Shown here: positions 51,059-59,708 of the stretch, one piece after another
Position numbering within the stretch: the first letter of the stretch is position 1
How the letters are laid out: each line of letters starts with the position of its first letter
From: 2-02-FULL-66-14 sp964638135
GTDB taxonomy: Bacteria > Pseudomonadota > Gammaproteobacteria > Burkholderiales > SG8-39
Direction of reading: 5' to 3'
Assembly (NCBI GenBank): GCA_964638135.1
Contig: CAZXAR010000001.1
Coordinates: 1 to 64,000, forward strand
Length of the DNA stretch: 64,000 nucleotides
Translations under genes and position numbers: made by a program
The notes under the pieces: generated by a model
Seen by the model: only the letters and a program-made list of their open reading frames with translations
What the model was told of the DNA's origin: nothing
The model's database searches: none

Positions 51059-52329
51059 AAGGCCGGTCGCTCGCCGACTGGCTCGATTACATCGAGCGGC
51101 AGCATCCGGAGAAAATCGCGCTGGGGCTGGAGCGCGTCAACGCCGTGCGCGCGGCACTCGGCATCGATCTGCGCTGCACGGTGATCACGGTCGGCGGCAC
51201 CAACGGCAAGGGGTCCACCTGCGCGATGCTCGCCTCGATTCTCGGCAGCGCGGGCTATTGCACGGGCCTCTACACCTCGCCGCACCTGAGACGCTACAAC
51301 GAGCGCGTGCGGTTTCTCGGCCGCGAGGCCGACGACGACGCGCTCTGCGAGGCCTTTGCGGCGGTGGAACGGGCGCGCGGCGCGGTGCCGCTGACCTATT
51401 TCGAGTATGGAACGCTCGCCGCGGCGTGGTTTTTCTCCCGGCAGAGCCCCGATGCGGTCGTTCTCGAAGTCGGCCTCGGCGGGCGCCTCGACGCAGTCAA
51501 CGCGTTCGATGCCGACTGTGCCGTACTGACCTGCGTGGCGATCGATCACGTCGACTACCTTGGTGACTCGCGCGAATCGATCGGTCGCGAGAAAGCCGGG
51601 ATCTTCCGCCGCGGCAAGGCCGCGGTGATCGCCGAGCCGGATCCGCCGGCAAGCGTTCTGCACGAAGCGGATCGCGTCGGTGCCCGCGTGCTTCTGATCG
51701 GGCGCGAGTTCGGCTACGACGTGCGGGGCGCGCAGTGGTCGTACTGGGGGCCGTCGGGCAGCCGCCACGGCCTTGCGCACCCGGCGCTGCGCGGTGCCGT
51801 GCAACTGCGCAACGCGGCGGCCGCGCTTGCCGCCCTGGACGCGCTGCACGAGCGCCTCCCCGTCGCCATGCAGGACGTGCGGCGCGGACTTGCAGATCTC
51901 GAGCTGCCGGGCCGGTTCCAGGTTCTGCCGGGCCGACCGCAAGTCGTACTCGACGTCGCGCACAATCCCAACGCCGCCGCGACGCTCGCCGAAAACCTGG
52001 CGGCGAGCGGCTACGCGCCGCAGACCATTGCGGTCTTCGCCATGCTGCGCGACAAAGACATCGCGGGGGTGGTGCGCGCGCTCGCGCCCGGCATCACGCG
52101 CTGGCACGTTGCGGGGCTCGCCGGTCCGCGCGGCGCCACGCCGCACGAAATCGCCCGCGCGGTCGCGCAGGCGCGTGGAGCGGCGCCCGTGTGCGTTCAC
52201 GAAACCGTCGCGGCGGCGCTGGCCGCCGCGCGGGAAGAGGCGACCGAGAATGATAAGATTTTAGTTTTCGGATCGTTCTACACGGTCGCGGAAGCGATTG
52301 CACAGCTCGAGCCGCACCGACATGGCTGA
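51055..52329 (+). CDS. folC: Folylpolyglutamate synthase / dihydrofolate synthase
   Basis: A 424-residue Mur-ligase-family enzyme adding glutamate to folates. The P-loop is VGGTNGKGSTCAMLASIL near residues 44-61; YTSPHLRRYNERVRF, LEVGLGGRLDAVNAFDAD and LDVAHNPNAAATLAENL are intact. The GTG overlaps the accD stop by GTGA. An 8-base overlap links it to dedD. Confidence 0.97.
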
Positions 52330-52936
52330 GTCCCAGGATCTCAATACGCTCCGGCGTCGCGGAAGGCGCCGCCTCGTAGGCGCGATCGCGCTGGTGCTTC
52401 TCGCGGTGATCGTCTTGCCGATGGTATTCGACTCGGAGCCGATGCCGAGTGCGCCGCCGGTGAGCGTACGCATTCCCGGCGAGGACGACGCCACGTTCTC
52501 GCCGAAGGTGACGCCGAAGGGTCCCGCGGCGCCGGTGGCGCCGCCGCCCGCCGGCGCGCTCGCCGAGCCGCCGAAGCCGCCTCCGGTCGCCAAGCCGGCG
52601 GCCAGGGCCGACGCTGCGCGCGCCGCCAAACCCTCGGACAAGGGCGCCGCGGCGAGCGGAGAGCGGGACGAGCGCGCGCGGGCCGAAGCCGCCTTGAGCG
52701 GCGAGCAGTTCGTGGTTCCCGTGGCCGCGTTTGCCAGCGCGGAAAAAGTCAAGGAGCTTGCCGACCGGCTCGCAGGAGCGAAAATACCCTTTTACACCGA
52801 GCCAATCGCGACCGCCAAAGGCCCGGTCACGCGGGTGCGCGCCGGTCCCTTCGCCGACCGCGCGGCGGCCGAGCAGGCGCTCGAGCGGCTCAAGACCCTT
52901 GGCCTCAAGCCCGGCAACGTACTGAGCAAGTCGTGA
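52322..52936 (+). CDS. dedD: SPOR-domain cell-division protein DedD
   Basis: A 204-residue inner-membrane protein with one helix (LVGAIALVLLAVIVLPMVF near residues 18-36), a Pro/Ala-rich periplasmic linker, and a C-terminal SPOR domain (FVVPVAAFASAEKVKELADR, GPVTRVRAGPFADRAAAEQA) that binds septal peptidoglycan with bare glycan strands. The position folC-dedD-cvpA-purF matches the E. coli order, supporting the symbol. Confidence 0.92.
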   Translation: MAESQDLNTLRRRGRRRLVGAIALVLLAVIVLPMVFDSEPMPSAPPVSVRIPGEDDATFSPKVTPKGPAAPVAPPPAGALAEPPKPPPVAKPAARADAARAAKPSDKGAAASGERDERARAEAALSGEQFVVPVAAFASAEKVKELADRLAGAKIPFYTEPIATAKGPVTRVRAGPFADRAAAEQALERLKTLGLKPGNVLSKS

Positions 52937-53424
52937 GCTGGTTCGACTTCGCGGTCGTGGGCGTGCTCGCGGTGTCGATCGCCTGGGGCGTCTGGCACGG
53001 CCTGGTGCGCGAGGTGATCTCGATCTTGGGCTGGGTCATCGCGTTTCTCGCGGCGAACCTGTTTGCCGGTCCGCTCGGGGAGGCAATGCCGGCCGAAATC
53101 CCGACCTCGGAGCTGAAGCTGGCGATCGCGTTCGTGGCCGTCTTCGTCGGTTCGCTCGTGGTCACCACGCTGCTCGCGCTGCTGCTGTCGAAGATCGTGA
53201 AGGCGGTGGGGCTTGGCGGACTCGACCGCGTGCTCGGCGCGCTGTTCGGCGCTGCGCGGGGCGTGCTCGTCCTGGTCGCCCTCGCGCTGCTGGCCGGACT
53301 GAGCGGCGCGCCGCGACAGCCGTTCTGGCGCGAATCGGTGACCGGCGAGCCGCTTGCCCGAACGGCGCTTGCCCTCAAGCCGCTGCTGCCGCAAACGTTC
53401 GGCGAGCGTCTGCGGTATGATTGA
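52933..53424 (+). CDS. cvpA: CvpA family inner-membrane protein
   Basis: A 163-residue membrane protein with four hydrophobic helices (DFAVVGVLAVSIAWGVWHGL, VISILGWVIAFLAANLFAG, IAFVAVFVGSLVVTTLLALL, GVLVLVALALLAGLSG). In E. coli CvpA is needed for colicin V production and envelope tolerance (family knowledge). The GTG overlaps the dedD stop. purF follows, as in many Proteobacteria. Confidence 0.93.
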   Translation: MSWFDFAVVGVLAVSIAWGVWHGLVREVISILGWVIAFLAANLFAGPLGEAMPAEIPTSELKLAIAFVAVFVGSLVVTTLLALLLSKIVKAVGLGGLDRVLGALFGAARGVLVLVALALLAGLSGAPRQPFWRESVTGEPLARTALALKPLLPQTFGERLRYD

Positions 53425-53453
53425 TCTTTAACGACCTGCGGGGGACGCCTCCC

Positions 53454-54971
53454 GTGTGCGGCATTCTCGGTATCGTCGCGCGTTCACCGGTCAACCAGCT
53501 TCTCTACGAAGGGCTGCTCCTGCTGCAGCACCGCGGCCAGGACGCCGCCGGCATTGTCACCGCTGAAGGCAAGACGTTCCACATGCACAAGGGCAGCGGG
53601 ATGGTGCGGGACGTGTTCCGGACCCGCAACATGCGCGCGCTTCCCGGGAACTTCGGCATCGCGCACTGCCGCTACCCCACCGCCGGTTCGGCGTTCAATT
53701 CCGCGGAAGCGCAGCCGTTCTACGTAAATTCCCCGTTCGGCATCGTTCTGGGCCACAACGGCAACCTGACGAATACCGATGCGCTCAAGGAAGAAATGTT
53801 CCGGCAGGATCTGCGCCACATCAATACCAATTCGGATTCCGAGGTGCTGCTCAACGTGCTCGCGCACGAGTTGGAAAAGGCCTCCGTCAAGCTCAGACTC
53901 GATCCGCAGACCATTTTCACGGCCGTATCGGCGGTCCACCGCCGGGTTCGCGGCGCGTACGCGGTGATCGCCATGATCGCCGGGTACGGCGTGCTCGCGT
54001 TTCGCGATCCGTACGGCATTCGGCCGGCGGTGATCGGCTACAACGAGACCGAGCGCGGCATGGAGTACATCGTCGCCTCCGAGTCGGTCGCGGTGGATGC
54101 GCTGGGATTCCGCCTGCTGCGCGACATCGGTCCCGGCGAGGCAGTGCTGATCGATGAAAGCGGTGCCTTCTACAGCCAGCAGTGCGCCGCGTCGGCTTCG
54201 CTCAATCCGTGCATATTCGAGTACGTCTATCTCGCGCGGCCCGATTCGCTGATCGATGGTGCCTCGGTCTACGAGGCGCGCCTGCACATGGGGGACGCGC
54301 TGGCCGAGAAGATCAAGCGTGAGTACCGGCATCTGGAAATCGACGTCGTCATCCCGATTCCCGACTCGAGCCGTCCGTCGGCCCTGCAGCTTGCGCTCGG
54401 CTTGGGGGTGCCGTACCGCGAGGGCTTCGTCAAGAATCGCTATATCGGCCGCACGTTCATCATGCCGGGGCAGGCCGTGCGCAAGCGTTCGGTGCGCCAG
54501 AAGCTCAACGTAATCGCGATGGAGTTCCGGGGCAAGAACGTCCTGCTCGTGGACGACTCGATCGTGCGCGGTACCACCAGCCGGGAAATCGTGCAGATGG
54601 CGCGCGAATCGGGCGCGCACAAGGTGTTTTTCGCCTCGGCCGCACCGCCGGTGCGGTTCCCGAACGTGTACGGCATCGACATGCCGACGCGGGCCGAGCT
54701 GATCGCCGCGCGCCGCACCGAGGAGGAGGTTTCGCACGAGATCGGGGCCGACGCACTGATCTACCAGGAGCTCGACGCGCTGAAGGACGCGGTGCGCCGC
54801 CTCAATCCGAAACTGACCGGCTTCGAGACCTCGTGCTTCGACGGCACGTATGTCACAGGCGATGTCACCAATGACTATCTGCGGGCCATCGAGACGCAGC
54901 GCGACGCGGCGCGCGACGCGAGCGACGAGGACATGGCGCAACTCGATCTCAACCTGGTGGCCGCCGGATGA
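53454..54971 (+). CDS. purF: Amidophosphoribosyltransferase
   Basis: A 505-residue enzyme making phosphoribosylamine, the first purine step. The GTG at 53454 is chosen because it places Cys at position 2 (CGILGIVARSP), the N-terminal nucleophile that must be exposed; a longer frame starts at 53421. GGGGGA precedes it. Other marks are LLLQHRGQDAAGI near 24-36 and the PRPP loop NVLLVDDSIVRGTTSREIV. The length equals the E. coli protein. It closes the trp-acc-fol block. Confidence 0.98.
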   Translation: MCGILGIVARSPVNQLLYEGLLLLQHRGQDAAGIVTAEGKTFHMHKGSGMVRDVFRTRNMRALPGNFGIAHCRYPTAGSAFNSAEAQPFYVNSPFGIVLGHNGNLTNTDALKEEMFRQDLRHINTNSDSEVLLNVLAHELEKASVKLRLDPQTIFTAVSAVHRRVRGAYAVIAMIAGYGVLAFRDPYGIRPAVIGYNETERGMEYIVASESVAVDALGFRLLRDIGPGEAVLIDESGAFYSQQCAASASLNPCIFEYVYLARPDSLIDGASVYEARLHMGDALAEKIKREYRHLEIDVVIPIPDSSRPSALQLALGLGVPYREGFVKNRYIGRTFIMPGQAVRKRSVRQKLNVIAMEFRGKNVLLVDDSIVRGTTSREIVQMARESGAHKVFFASAAPPVRFPNVYGIDMPTRAELIAARRTEEEVSHEIGADALIYQELDALKDAVRRLNPKLTGFETSCFDGTYVTGDVTNDYLRAIETQRDAARDASDEDMAQLDLNLVAAG

Positions 54972-54980
54972 TGCTATAAT
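54972..54980 (+). promoter_or_regulatory. Extended -10 promoter of metZ
   Basis: TGCTATAAT (extended -10 plus perfect TATAAT at 54975-54980) begins 1 base after the purF stop codon. Transcription should start near 54987, right at the riboswitch. The -35 region is weak. Confidence 0.75.
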
Positions 54981-54987
54981 TTTTGCA

Positions 54988-55040
54988 TCGCGCCGATTTG
55001 AGACACAGCTTGCGGGCGCGTTACAAGTCCAGCTAAAGCG
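54988..55040 (+). promoter_or_regulatory. SAM-II riboswitch upstream of metZ
   Basis: The order of elements matches the SAM-II aptamer: TCGCGCCGATTT at 54988-54999, a stem CGCGCC (54989-54994) pairing perfectly with GGCGCG (55015-55020), and the conserved GCTAAA at 55032-55037. SAM-II binds S-adenosylmethionine with an H-type pseudoknot; GCTT at 55008-55011 could pair with AAGC at 55036-55039. It lies between an extended -10 box and a terminator, before a methionine gene, as expected. Recognised by eye against the remembered metX SAM-II sequence; no covariance search was run. Confidence 0.85.
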
Positions 55041-55048
55041 TGCCGTTG

Positions 55049-55080
55049 AAACCCGGTCCGCTTGGCCGGGTTTTTTGTTT
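55049..55080 (+). terminator. Intrinsic terminator downstream of the SAM-II aptamer
   Basis: Stem AAACCCGG / CCGGGTTT (8 bp) with a 9-base loop, then TTTGTTT. It lies 45 bases before the metZ ATG, so it probably acts as a SAM-controlled attenuator. Confidence 0.85.
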
Positions 55081-55124
55081 TGCGGCGTATTTCGTTTCGG
55101 CGCCCGCGGGCTCGAGGAACTGAG

Positions 55125-56300
55125 ATGGAGAAGAAACCCGAGCTCGCCACCCTGGGCGTGCGCGCAGGCCAGGCGCGCAGCGAATTTCACGAGCACTCCG
55201 AGGCCCTTTACCTGACGTCGAGCTTCGTGTTCGACAATGCGGCGCAGGCCGCGGGGCGCTTTACCGGCGGCGAAGAGGGATTCGTCTATTCGCGCTTCAC
55301 CAACCCGACCGTGTTCATGATGCAGGACCGCCTCGCCGCGCTCGAGGGCGCCGAGGCCTGCGTGGCCACTGCGTCGGGCATGTCGGCGATTCTCGCGATG
55401 TCGATGGCGCTGCTCAAGGCGGGCGACCACGTGGTCTGCTCGAACGCGGTATTCGGCGCCACCGTGCAGCTCTATGCGGGAGTCCTCGCGCGCTTCGGGG
55501 TCGAGACCACGTTCGTTCCGGCCACCGATCCGGCACACTGGGAACGTGCGCTGCGGCCGAACACGCGGCTGCTGTTTCTCGAGACGCCCTCCAATCCGCT
55601 CACCGAAATTTCGGATGTCGCGGCACTGGCGCGCCTGGCGAAAAAGGCGGGGGCGATGCTTGCGGTGGACAACGCGTTCTGCACTCCGGTCCTGCAGCGG
55701 CCCCTGGAGCTGGGCGCGGATCTCGTCATTCATTCGGCGACCAAGTACCTCGACGGGCAGGGCCGCGTTCTTGGTGGCGCGGTGCTCGGTCCGAAGGGGC
55801 CGCTGATGGACGCGGTGTTCGGCTTTCTGCGCACCGCGGGCCCGTCGCTCTCGCCATTCAATGCCTGGGTGATCCTCAAGGGCATGGAAACGCTCGAAGT
55901 GCGGATGCTCGCACAGTCGGAGCGGGCGCTCGAGCTGGCGCGCTGGCTCGAGTCGCATTCGAAGGTGGCGCGGGTGTTCTATCCGGGCCTGCCCTCGCAT
56001 CCGCAGCATGCGCTGGCGATGCGGCAGCAGCGCGCAGGAGGCGCGGTCGTCGCCTTCGAGGTCAAGGGCGGCAGGCCGGCGGCGTGGAAGGTGGTCGATG
56101 CCGCGCGCCTGATCTCGATCACCGGCAACCTGGGCGACGTCAAGACGACGCTCACGCATCCCGCGACCACGACCCATGGACGAATTTCGCCCGAAGCGCG
56201 GGCCGCCGCCGGGATCGGCGAGGGATTGCTGCGCGTCGCGGTCGGGCTGGAGGCGGTGTCCGATCTGAAAGCCGACCTCGCGCGCGGCCTCGACGCGTAG
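55125..56300 (+). CDS. metZ: O-succinylhomoserine sulfhydrylase
   Basis: A 391-residue PLP enzyme of the Cys/Met family that makes homocysteine from O-succinylhomoserine and sulfide. The PLP lysine is in IHSATKYLDGQGRVLGG near residue 205; YSRFTNPTVFMMQDRLA near 54-70 and GDHVVCSNAVFGATVQLY are typical of MetZ. The ATG at 55125 (MEKKPELATLGVRAGQ) has GAGGAA upstream; an in-frame start at 55062 lies inside the terminator. Likely repressed by SAM through the leader. Confidence 0.95.
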   Translation: MEKKPELATLGVRAGQARSEFHEHSEALYLTSSFVFDNAAQAAGRFTGGEEGFVYSRFTNPTVFMMQDRLAALEGAEACVATASGMSAILAMSMALLKAGDHVVCSNAVFGATVQLYAGVLARFGVETTFVPATDPAHWERALRPNTRLLFLETPSNPLTEISDVAALARLAKKAGAMLAVDNAFCTPVLQRPLELGADLVIHSATKYLDGQGRVLGGAVLGPKGPLMDAVFGFLRTAGPSLSPFNAWVILKGMETLEVRMLAQSERALELARWLESHSKVARVFYPGLPSHPQHALAMRQQRAGGAVVAFEVKGGRPAAWKVVDAARLISITGNLGDVKTTLTHPATTTHGRISPEARAAAGIGEGLLRVAVGLEAVSDLKADLARGLDA

Positions 56301-56336
56301 CGCCGGGCGCGGGTCGCTGCGGCTTCACCGCCGCAT

Positions 56337-57071
56337 TCAGAACCCGATCAGTCGCGCACCCATTTCGTCGATGGCGAGATAGCCGCCCGTTCCGTACCAA
56401 TCGGGCAGCACCCAGCGCTCGCAGCGTGCGCCGTCCACCTCGATCACATGGTGTGCGGAGCGGTGGGTGTGCCCGTGGACCATGCGGCGCACGCCGTGCC
56501 GGCGAAACGACTCCCGCACGGCGCCCTCGTTCACGTCCATGATCTCCGGCGCCTTGGCGGCGACCACCTGCCGGCTTTTCTCCCGCAGCTCGAGCATTTG
56601 CGCGCGCCTCGCACCGAGCGGAAGGGCGAGGAAATCCCGCTGCCAGGTTTCCGACCGCGCGGTGCGCCGCCACGCCTGGTAGTCATGATCGTCGGTACAG
56701 AGCGTGTCGCCATGCAGGAGCAGCGTCGGGACTCCCGCCACGTCCACGACCACCGGGTCCGCCAGTGCCTGCGCGCCGCTGGCGGAGAGAAAATCGCCGC
56801 CGATCAGGAAATCCCGGTTTCCCGTCATCAGGCGCACGGGAACCTGCGCCTGCGTCAGAGCGCGCAGCGCGCGCCCGGCCTCGCGCGCGAGCGGGTCGCC
56901 GTCGGGGCTGCGAAGCTCGTCGTCGCCGATCCAGTATTCGAACAGGTCGCCAAGGATGTACAGCGCACGCGCGCGGGCGGCTTCGTCGGCGAGAAAGCGC
57001 AAGAACCGGGCAGTACTGGCGGGCCGCTCGCCGGTCAGGTGCAGATCGGAGATGAACAGCGTGCGCGCCAC
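56337..57071 (-). CDS. lpxH: UDP-2,3-diacylglucosamine diphosphatase
   Basis: A 244-residue metallophosphoesterase of lipid A synthesis that makes lipid X. Metal motifs: FISDLHL near residues 6-12, GDLFEYWIGDD near 41-51, GNRDFLIG, HGDTLCTDDHDY and VHGHTHRSAHH. The start is a GTG, 1 base after the cyclophilin stop, so the two form an operon. Convergent with metZ. Confidence 0.96.
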   Translation of the reverse strand: MARTLFISDLHLTGERPASTARFLRFLADEAARARALYILGDLFEYWIGDDELRSPDGDPLAREAGRALRALTQAQVPVRLMTGNRDFLIGGDFLSASGAQALADPVVVDVAGVPTLLLHGDTLCTDDHDYQAWRRTARSETWQRDFLALPLGARRAQMLELREKSRQVVAAKAPEIMDVNEGAVRESFRRHGVRRMVHGHTHRSAHHVIEVDGARCERWVLPDWYGTGGYLAIDEMGARLIGF

Positions 57072-57072
57072 A

Positions 57073-57672
57073 TCATTTCTTCGGCGGCACGATCGTCATT
57101 TTCTCGATGACCACCATCTCGCGCGGCGCGTCGCGCGTGAACGGGCCGGCGGCGCCGGTCGCCGCGTTGGCGATGTTTCCTACCACGTCGAGGCCTGCGA
57201 TCACCTTGCCGAACACCGCGTAGCCATTGCCGTCGCCGCGCGGATCGCCCCAATTGAGAAACGCGTTGTCGTTGACGTTGATGAAGAACTGCGACGTCGC
57301 CGAATGCGGGTTCGACGTGCGGGCCATGGCGATCGTGCCGATATCGTTCTTCAGTCCCGCCCGGATGCCTGCCTCGGCCTCATTGCGAATCGGCGTCCGG
57401 GTCTTCTTCTGCTGGTAGTTCCGCTCGAATCCGCCGCCCTGGATCATGAATCCCGCGATCACGCGGTGAAAGATCGTGCCGTCGTAATGGCCGTCCTTCA
57501 CGTACTGCAGGAAATTCTCGACCGTCGCCGGCGCCTTGTCCGGATAGAGTTCCAGCCGGATGGTGCCCGCGCTGGTCTGGAGTTCGACTTGCGGATCGGC
57601 CGCGAACACGGCGGTCGCGCCGACCGTGGCGGCCAGGGCGACCAGCGGGGCAAACAGGTCGAAAGAGTTCAT
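57073..57672 (-). CDS. Periplasmic peptidyl-prolyl cis-trans isomerase, cyclophilin type
   Basis: A 199-residue cyclophilin with an N-terminal signal (FDLFAPLVALAATVGATAVF, cleaved near AAD). The core shows FHRVIAGFMIQGGGFE near residues 92-107, RTSNPHSATSQFFINVND and AVFGKVIAGLDVV. The location points to PpiA-like folding help in the periplasm. The gene order cysS / ppi / lpxH is typical of Betaproteobacteria, though a second cytoplasmic cyclophilin (ppiB) often seen there is missing. Confidence 0.93.
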   Translation of the reverse strand: MNSFDLFAPLVALAATVGATAVFAADPQVELQTSAGTIRLELYPDKAPATVENFLQYVKDGHYDGTIFHRVIAGFMIQGGGFERNYQQKKTRTPIRNEAEAGIRAGLKNDIGTIAMARTSNPHSATSQFFINVNDNAFLNWGDPRGDGNGYAVFGKVIAGLDVVGNIANAATGAAGPFTRDAPREMVVIEKMTIVPPKK

Positions 57673-57674
57673 TG

Positions 57675-57683
57675 TGCTATACT
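57675..57683 (+). promoter_or_regulatory. Extended -10 promoter of cysS
   Basis: TGCTATACT, an extended -10. Its 16-base context GTGCTATACTTTTCAA is identical to the ndk promoter region. It lies just outside the ATG of the divergent cyclophilin gene; the leader to cysS would be about 85 bases. Confidence 0.65.
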
Positions 57684-57773
57684 TTTCAAGGGCCTACGCG
57701 ATTTTTCCGATTCTAGACGAAGCCCCTCACGCCGACAACCCGGCCCGGCGGCAGGACCGCGCTCCGAATCCTC

Positions 57774-59138
57774 GTGCTCCGACTCTATAACTCGCTGGCG
57801 CGCGAAAAACAGGACTTCGTCCCGATCCGGCCGGGCGAAGTGCGGATGTACGTCTGCGGCATGACCGTGTACGACTACTGCCATCTCGGACACGCCCGCA
57901 TGATGGTCGCCTTCGACATCATCCGGCGCTGGCTGCTCGCAAGCGGCTATCGGGTGACGTACGTGCGCAACATCACGGACGTGGACGACAAGATCGTTCA
58001 GCGCGCGCGCGAGAACGCAGAGCCGGTCGAAGCACTCACGGCGCGCTTCATCGCCTACATGGACGAAGACGTCGGCGCGCTCGGGGTGCTCCGGCCCGAT
58101 CACGAGCCGCGCGCCACGCGTTTCGTGCCGCAGATGCAGGACCTCATCGCCCGGCTGGAGGAAAAGGGGCTCGCCTACCGTGCGGCCAGCGGCGACGTCA
58201 ATTTCGCGGTGCGCAGGTTTCCCGGCTACGGCCGCCTTTCGGGCAAGTCGCTCGACGAGTTGCGCGCCGGCGAGCGCGTCGAGGTGGACGCCTCCAAGCT
58301 CGACCCGCTCGATTTCGTGCTCTGGAAGCGTTCCAAGCCCGACGAGCCGAAGTGGCCTTCGCCCTGGGGCGAGGGGCGTCCCGGCTGGCACCTCGAATGC
58401 TCCGCCATGAGTTGCGCGCTGCTCGGCGAGCATTTCGACATCCACGGCGGCGGCCAGGACCTGCAGTTCCCGCATCACGAGAACGAAATCGCCCAGTCGG
58501 AGGGTGCGCACGGCGGCACGTTCGTCAATTACTGGCTGCACAACGGGTTCGTGCGCGTGGACGACGAGAAGATGTCCAAGTCGCTGGGCAATTTCTTCAC
58601 GATTCGCGACATCCTCAAGCGCTTTGATCCGGAGGTGGTGCGCTTTTTCATCCTGCGCGCCCATTACCGCAGCCCGCTCAACTACTCCGATACGCACCTC
58701 GAGGATGCGCGCCAGGCGCTGACGCGCCTGTACCGCGCGCTCGACGCGGCGCCGTCGGCCTCCAGTGGCGTGGACTGGGGCGAGCCGCACGCCGGACGCT
58801 TTCGCGAGGCGATGGACGACGATTTCGGCACGCCGGAGGCCGTGCGCGTGCTGTTCGAGCTTGCACACGAGATCGGTCGCGGAAACGCCGGGCTCGCGCC
58901 GCAACTGCGGGCACTGGGCGCGGTGCTCGGTCTGCTGCAGCGGGGAACGACGGAGTTCCTGCGCGCCGCGCCCGGAGAGCGCGCTGCGGTCGCCGAAATC
59001 GAGTCCCTGATCGCCGAGCGCGCCGCCGCTCGCAGGGCGCGCGACTTCGCGCGCGCCGATCAGATCAGGCGGGAGCTCGAGCGCGGCGGGATCGTTCTCG
59101 AGGATGGCACGGCAGGCACGACCTGGCGCAGGAAATAG
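57774..59138 (+). CDS. cysS: Cysteinyl-tRNA synthetase
   Basis: A 454-residue class I synthetase. The HIGH-like motif is VYDYCHLGHARMMVAFDI near residues 32-49, KMSKS is in DDEKMSKSLGNFF near 268, and zinc ligands are in YVCGMTV, GWHLECSAM and FPHHENEIAQSE. The start is a GTG (LRLYNSLAREKQDF). In many Burkholderiales cysS sits next to alkA-accA-tilS; here it is elsewhere. Confidence 0.98.
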   Translation: MLRLYNSLAREKQDFVPIRPGEVRMYVCGMTVYDYCHLGHARMMVAFDIIRRWLLASGYRVTYVRNITDVDDKIVQRARENAEPVEALTARFIAYMDEDVGALGVLRPDHEPRATRFVPQMQDLIARLEEKGLAYRAASGDVNFAVRRFPGYGRLSGKSLDELRAGERVEVDASKLDPLDFVLWKRSKPDEPKWPSPWGEGRPGWHLECSAMSCALLGEHFDIHGGGQDLQFPHHENEIAQSEGAHGGTFVNYWLHNGFVRVDDEKMSKSLGNFFTIRDILKRFDPEVVRFFILRAHYRSPLNYSDTHLEDARQALTRLYRALDAAPSASSGVDWGEPHAGRFREAMDDDFGTPEAVRVLFELAHEIGRGNAGLAPQLRALGAVLGLLQRGTTEFLRAAPGERAAVAEIESLIAERAAARRARDFARADQIRRELERGGIVLEDGTAGTTWRRK

Positions 59139-59143
59139 CCGGG

Positions 59144-59245
59144 CTACGCTGCGGATGTTGCGCTCGCGCCGTCGGCGGAACGGACTTCCAGATCCGCTCC
59201 GGCGGGATAAAGCGGCTTCAGGCGTTCGCGCACCGAGCGGATCCT
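59144..59245 (-). pseudogene. Fragment of a LytS-type histidine kinase C-terminus
   Basis: The last 33 codons of a minus-strand open frame read SVRERLKPLYPAGADLEVRS and end at 59144. This resembles the ATPase-domain end of the kinase at 59709 (SIRERLKLLYGSEAELKIAD) at most positions. The codons upstream show no kinase similarity, so it looks like a broken copy in opposite orientation. The remaining 165 bases up to the next gene hold nothing recognisable. Confidence 0.5.
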
Positions 59246-59411
59246 GGTCTGCTGCGGATCGGCGGCTGGCGCGATGGACGATTTCCTTTCATCCAGGCGT
59301 GGAGCACCCGGTGCCGCCATTTCTGCATTCCATCGCATGGCGCTGGAGGCGAGGGCCCCCGGGCGCCTAGATTGCGCGGTGTTACCTCGGCACTCGACAG
59401 GAGCAGGAACG

Positions 59412-59669
59412 ATGGGAACGAAGCGATGGATCGCGATGGTCTCCCTGGCATTCGCGGCGGGAACGGCGGTTGCAGCGTTCCTGAACCAGGTCCGGGCGCC
59501 AACCGAGGCCGCCGGCGCCGCCGCGCAGGAGAATCGTTCCGCGAGCAGCGTCGCCCGCGTCGTGGTCGTGGGCGATCGCGCCGCGCACGGATTCGCAGCC
59601 GTGCCCCGCATCGTCGTCACGGGCAGGCGGCCCGCCGCTCCTTCGGCGGGGGCGGTCGCGAAGCTGTAA
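59412..59669 (+). CDS. Small exported hypothetical protein next to the kinase
   Basis: An 85-residue protein with a signal peptide (WIAMVSLAFAAGTAVAAF). The mature part holds VARVVVVGDR and PRIVVTGRRP, a short motif seen in small betaproteobacterial exported proteins of unknown role. CAGGAGCAGGAACG precedes the ATG. It lies 39 bases upstream of the sensor kinase on the same strand and may be co-expressed; a role as ligand or partner of the kinase is only a guess. Confidence 0.6.
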   Translation: MGTKRWIAMVSLAFAAGTAVAAFLNQVRAPTEAAGAAAQENRSASSVARVVVVGDRAAHGFAAVPRIVVTGRRPAAPSAGAVAKL

Positions 59670-59708
59670 GCTTCGCGCCTCGCTCGCCTGCTGCCGGACC
59701 GAGATGTC

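Noticed and set aside
53484..56177. 897-codon minus-strand open frame across purF and metZ
   Set aside because: Covers two clear plus-strand genes and the riboswitch region; composition is that of an antisense frame.
56318..56335. 6-bp hairpin between metZ and lpxH as a terminator
   Set aside because: Short stem, no T-run on either side.
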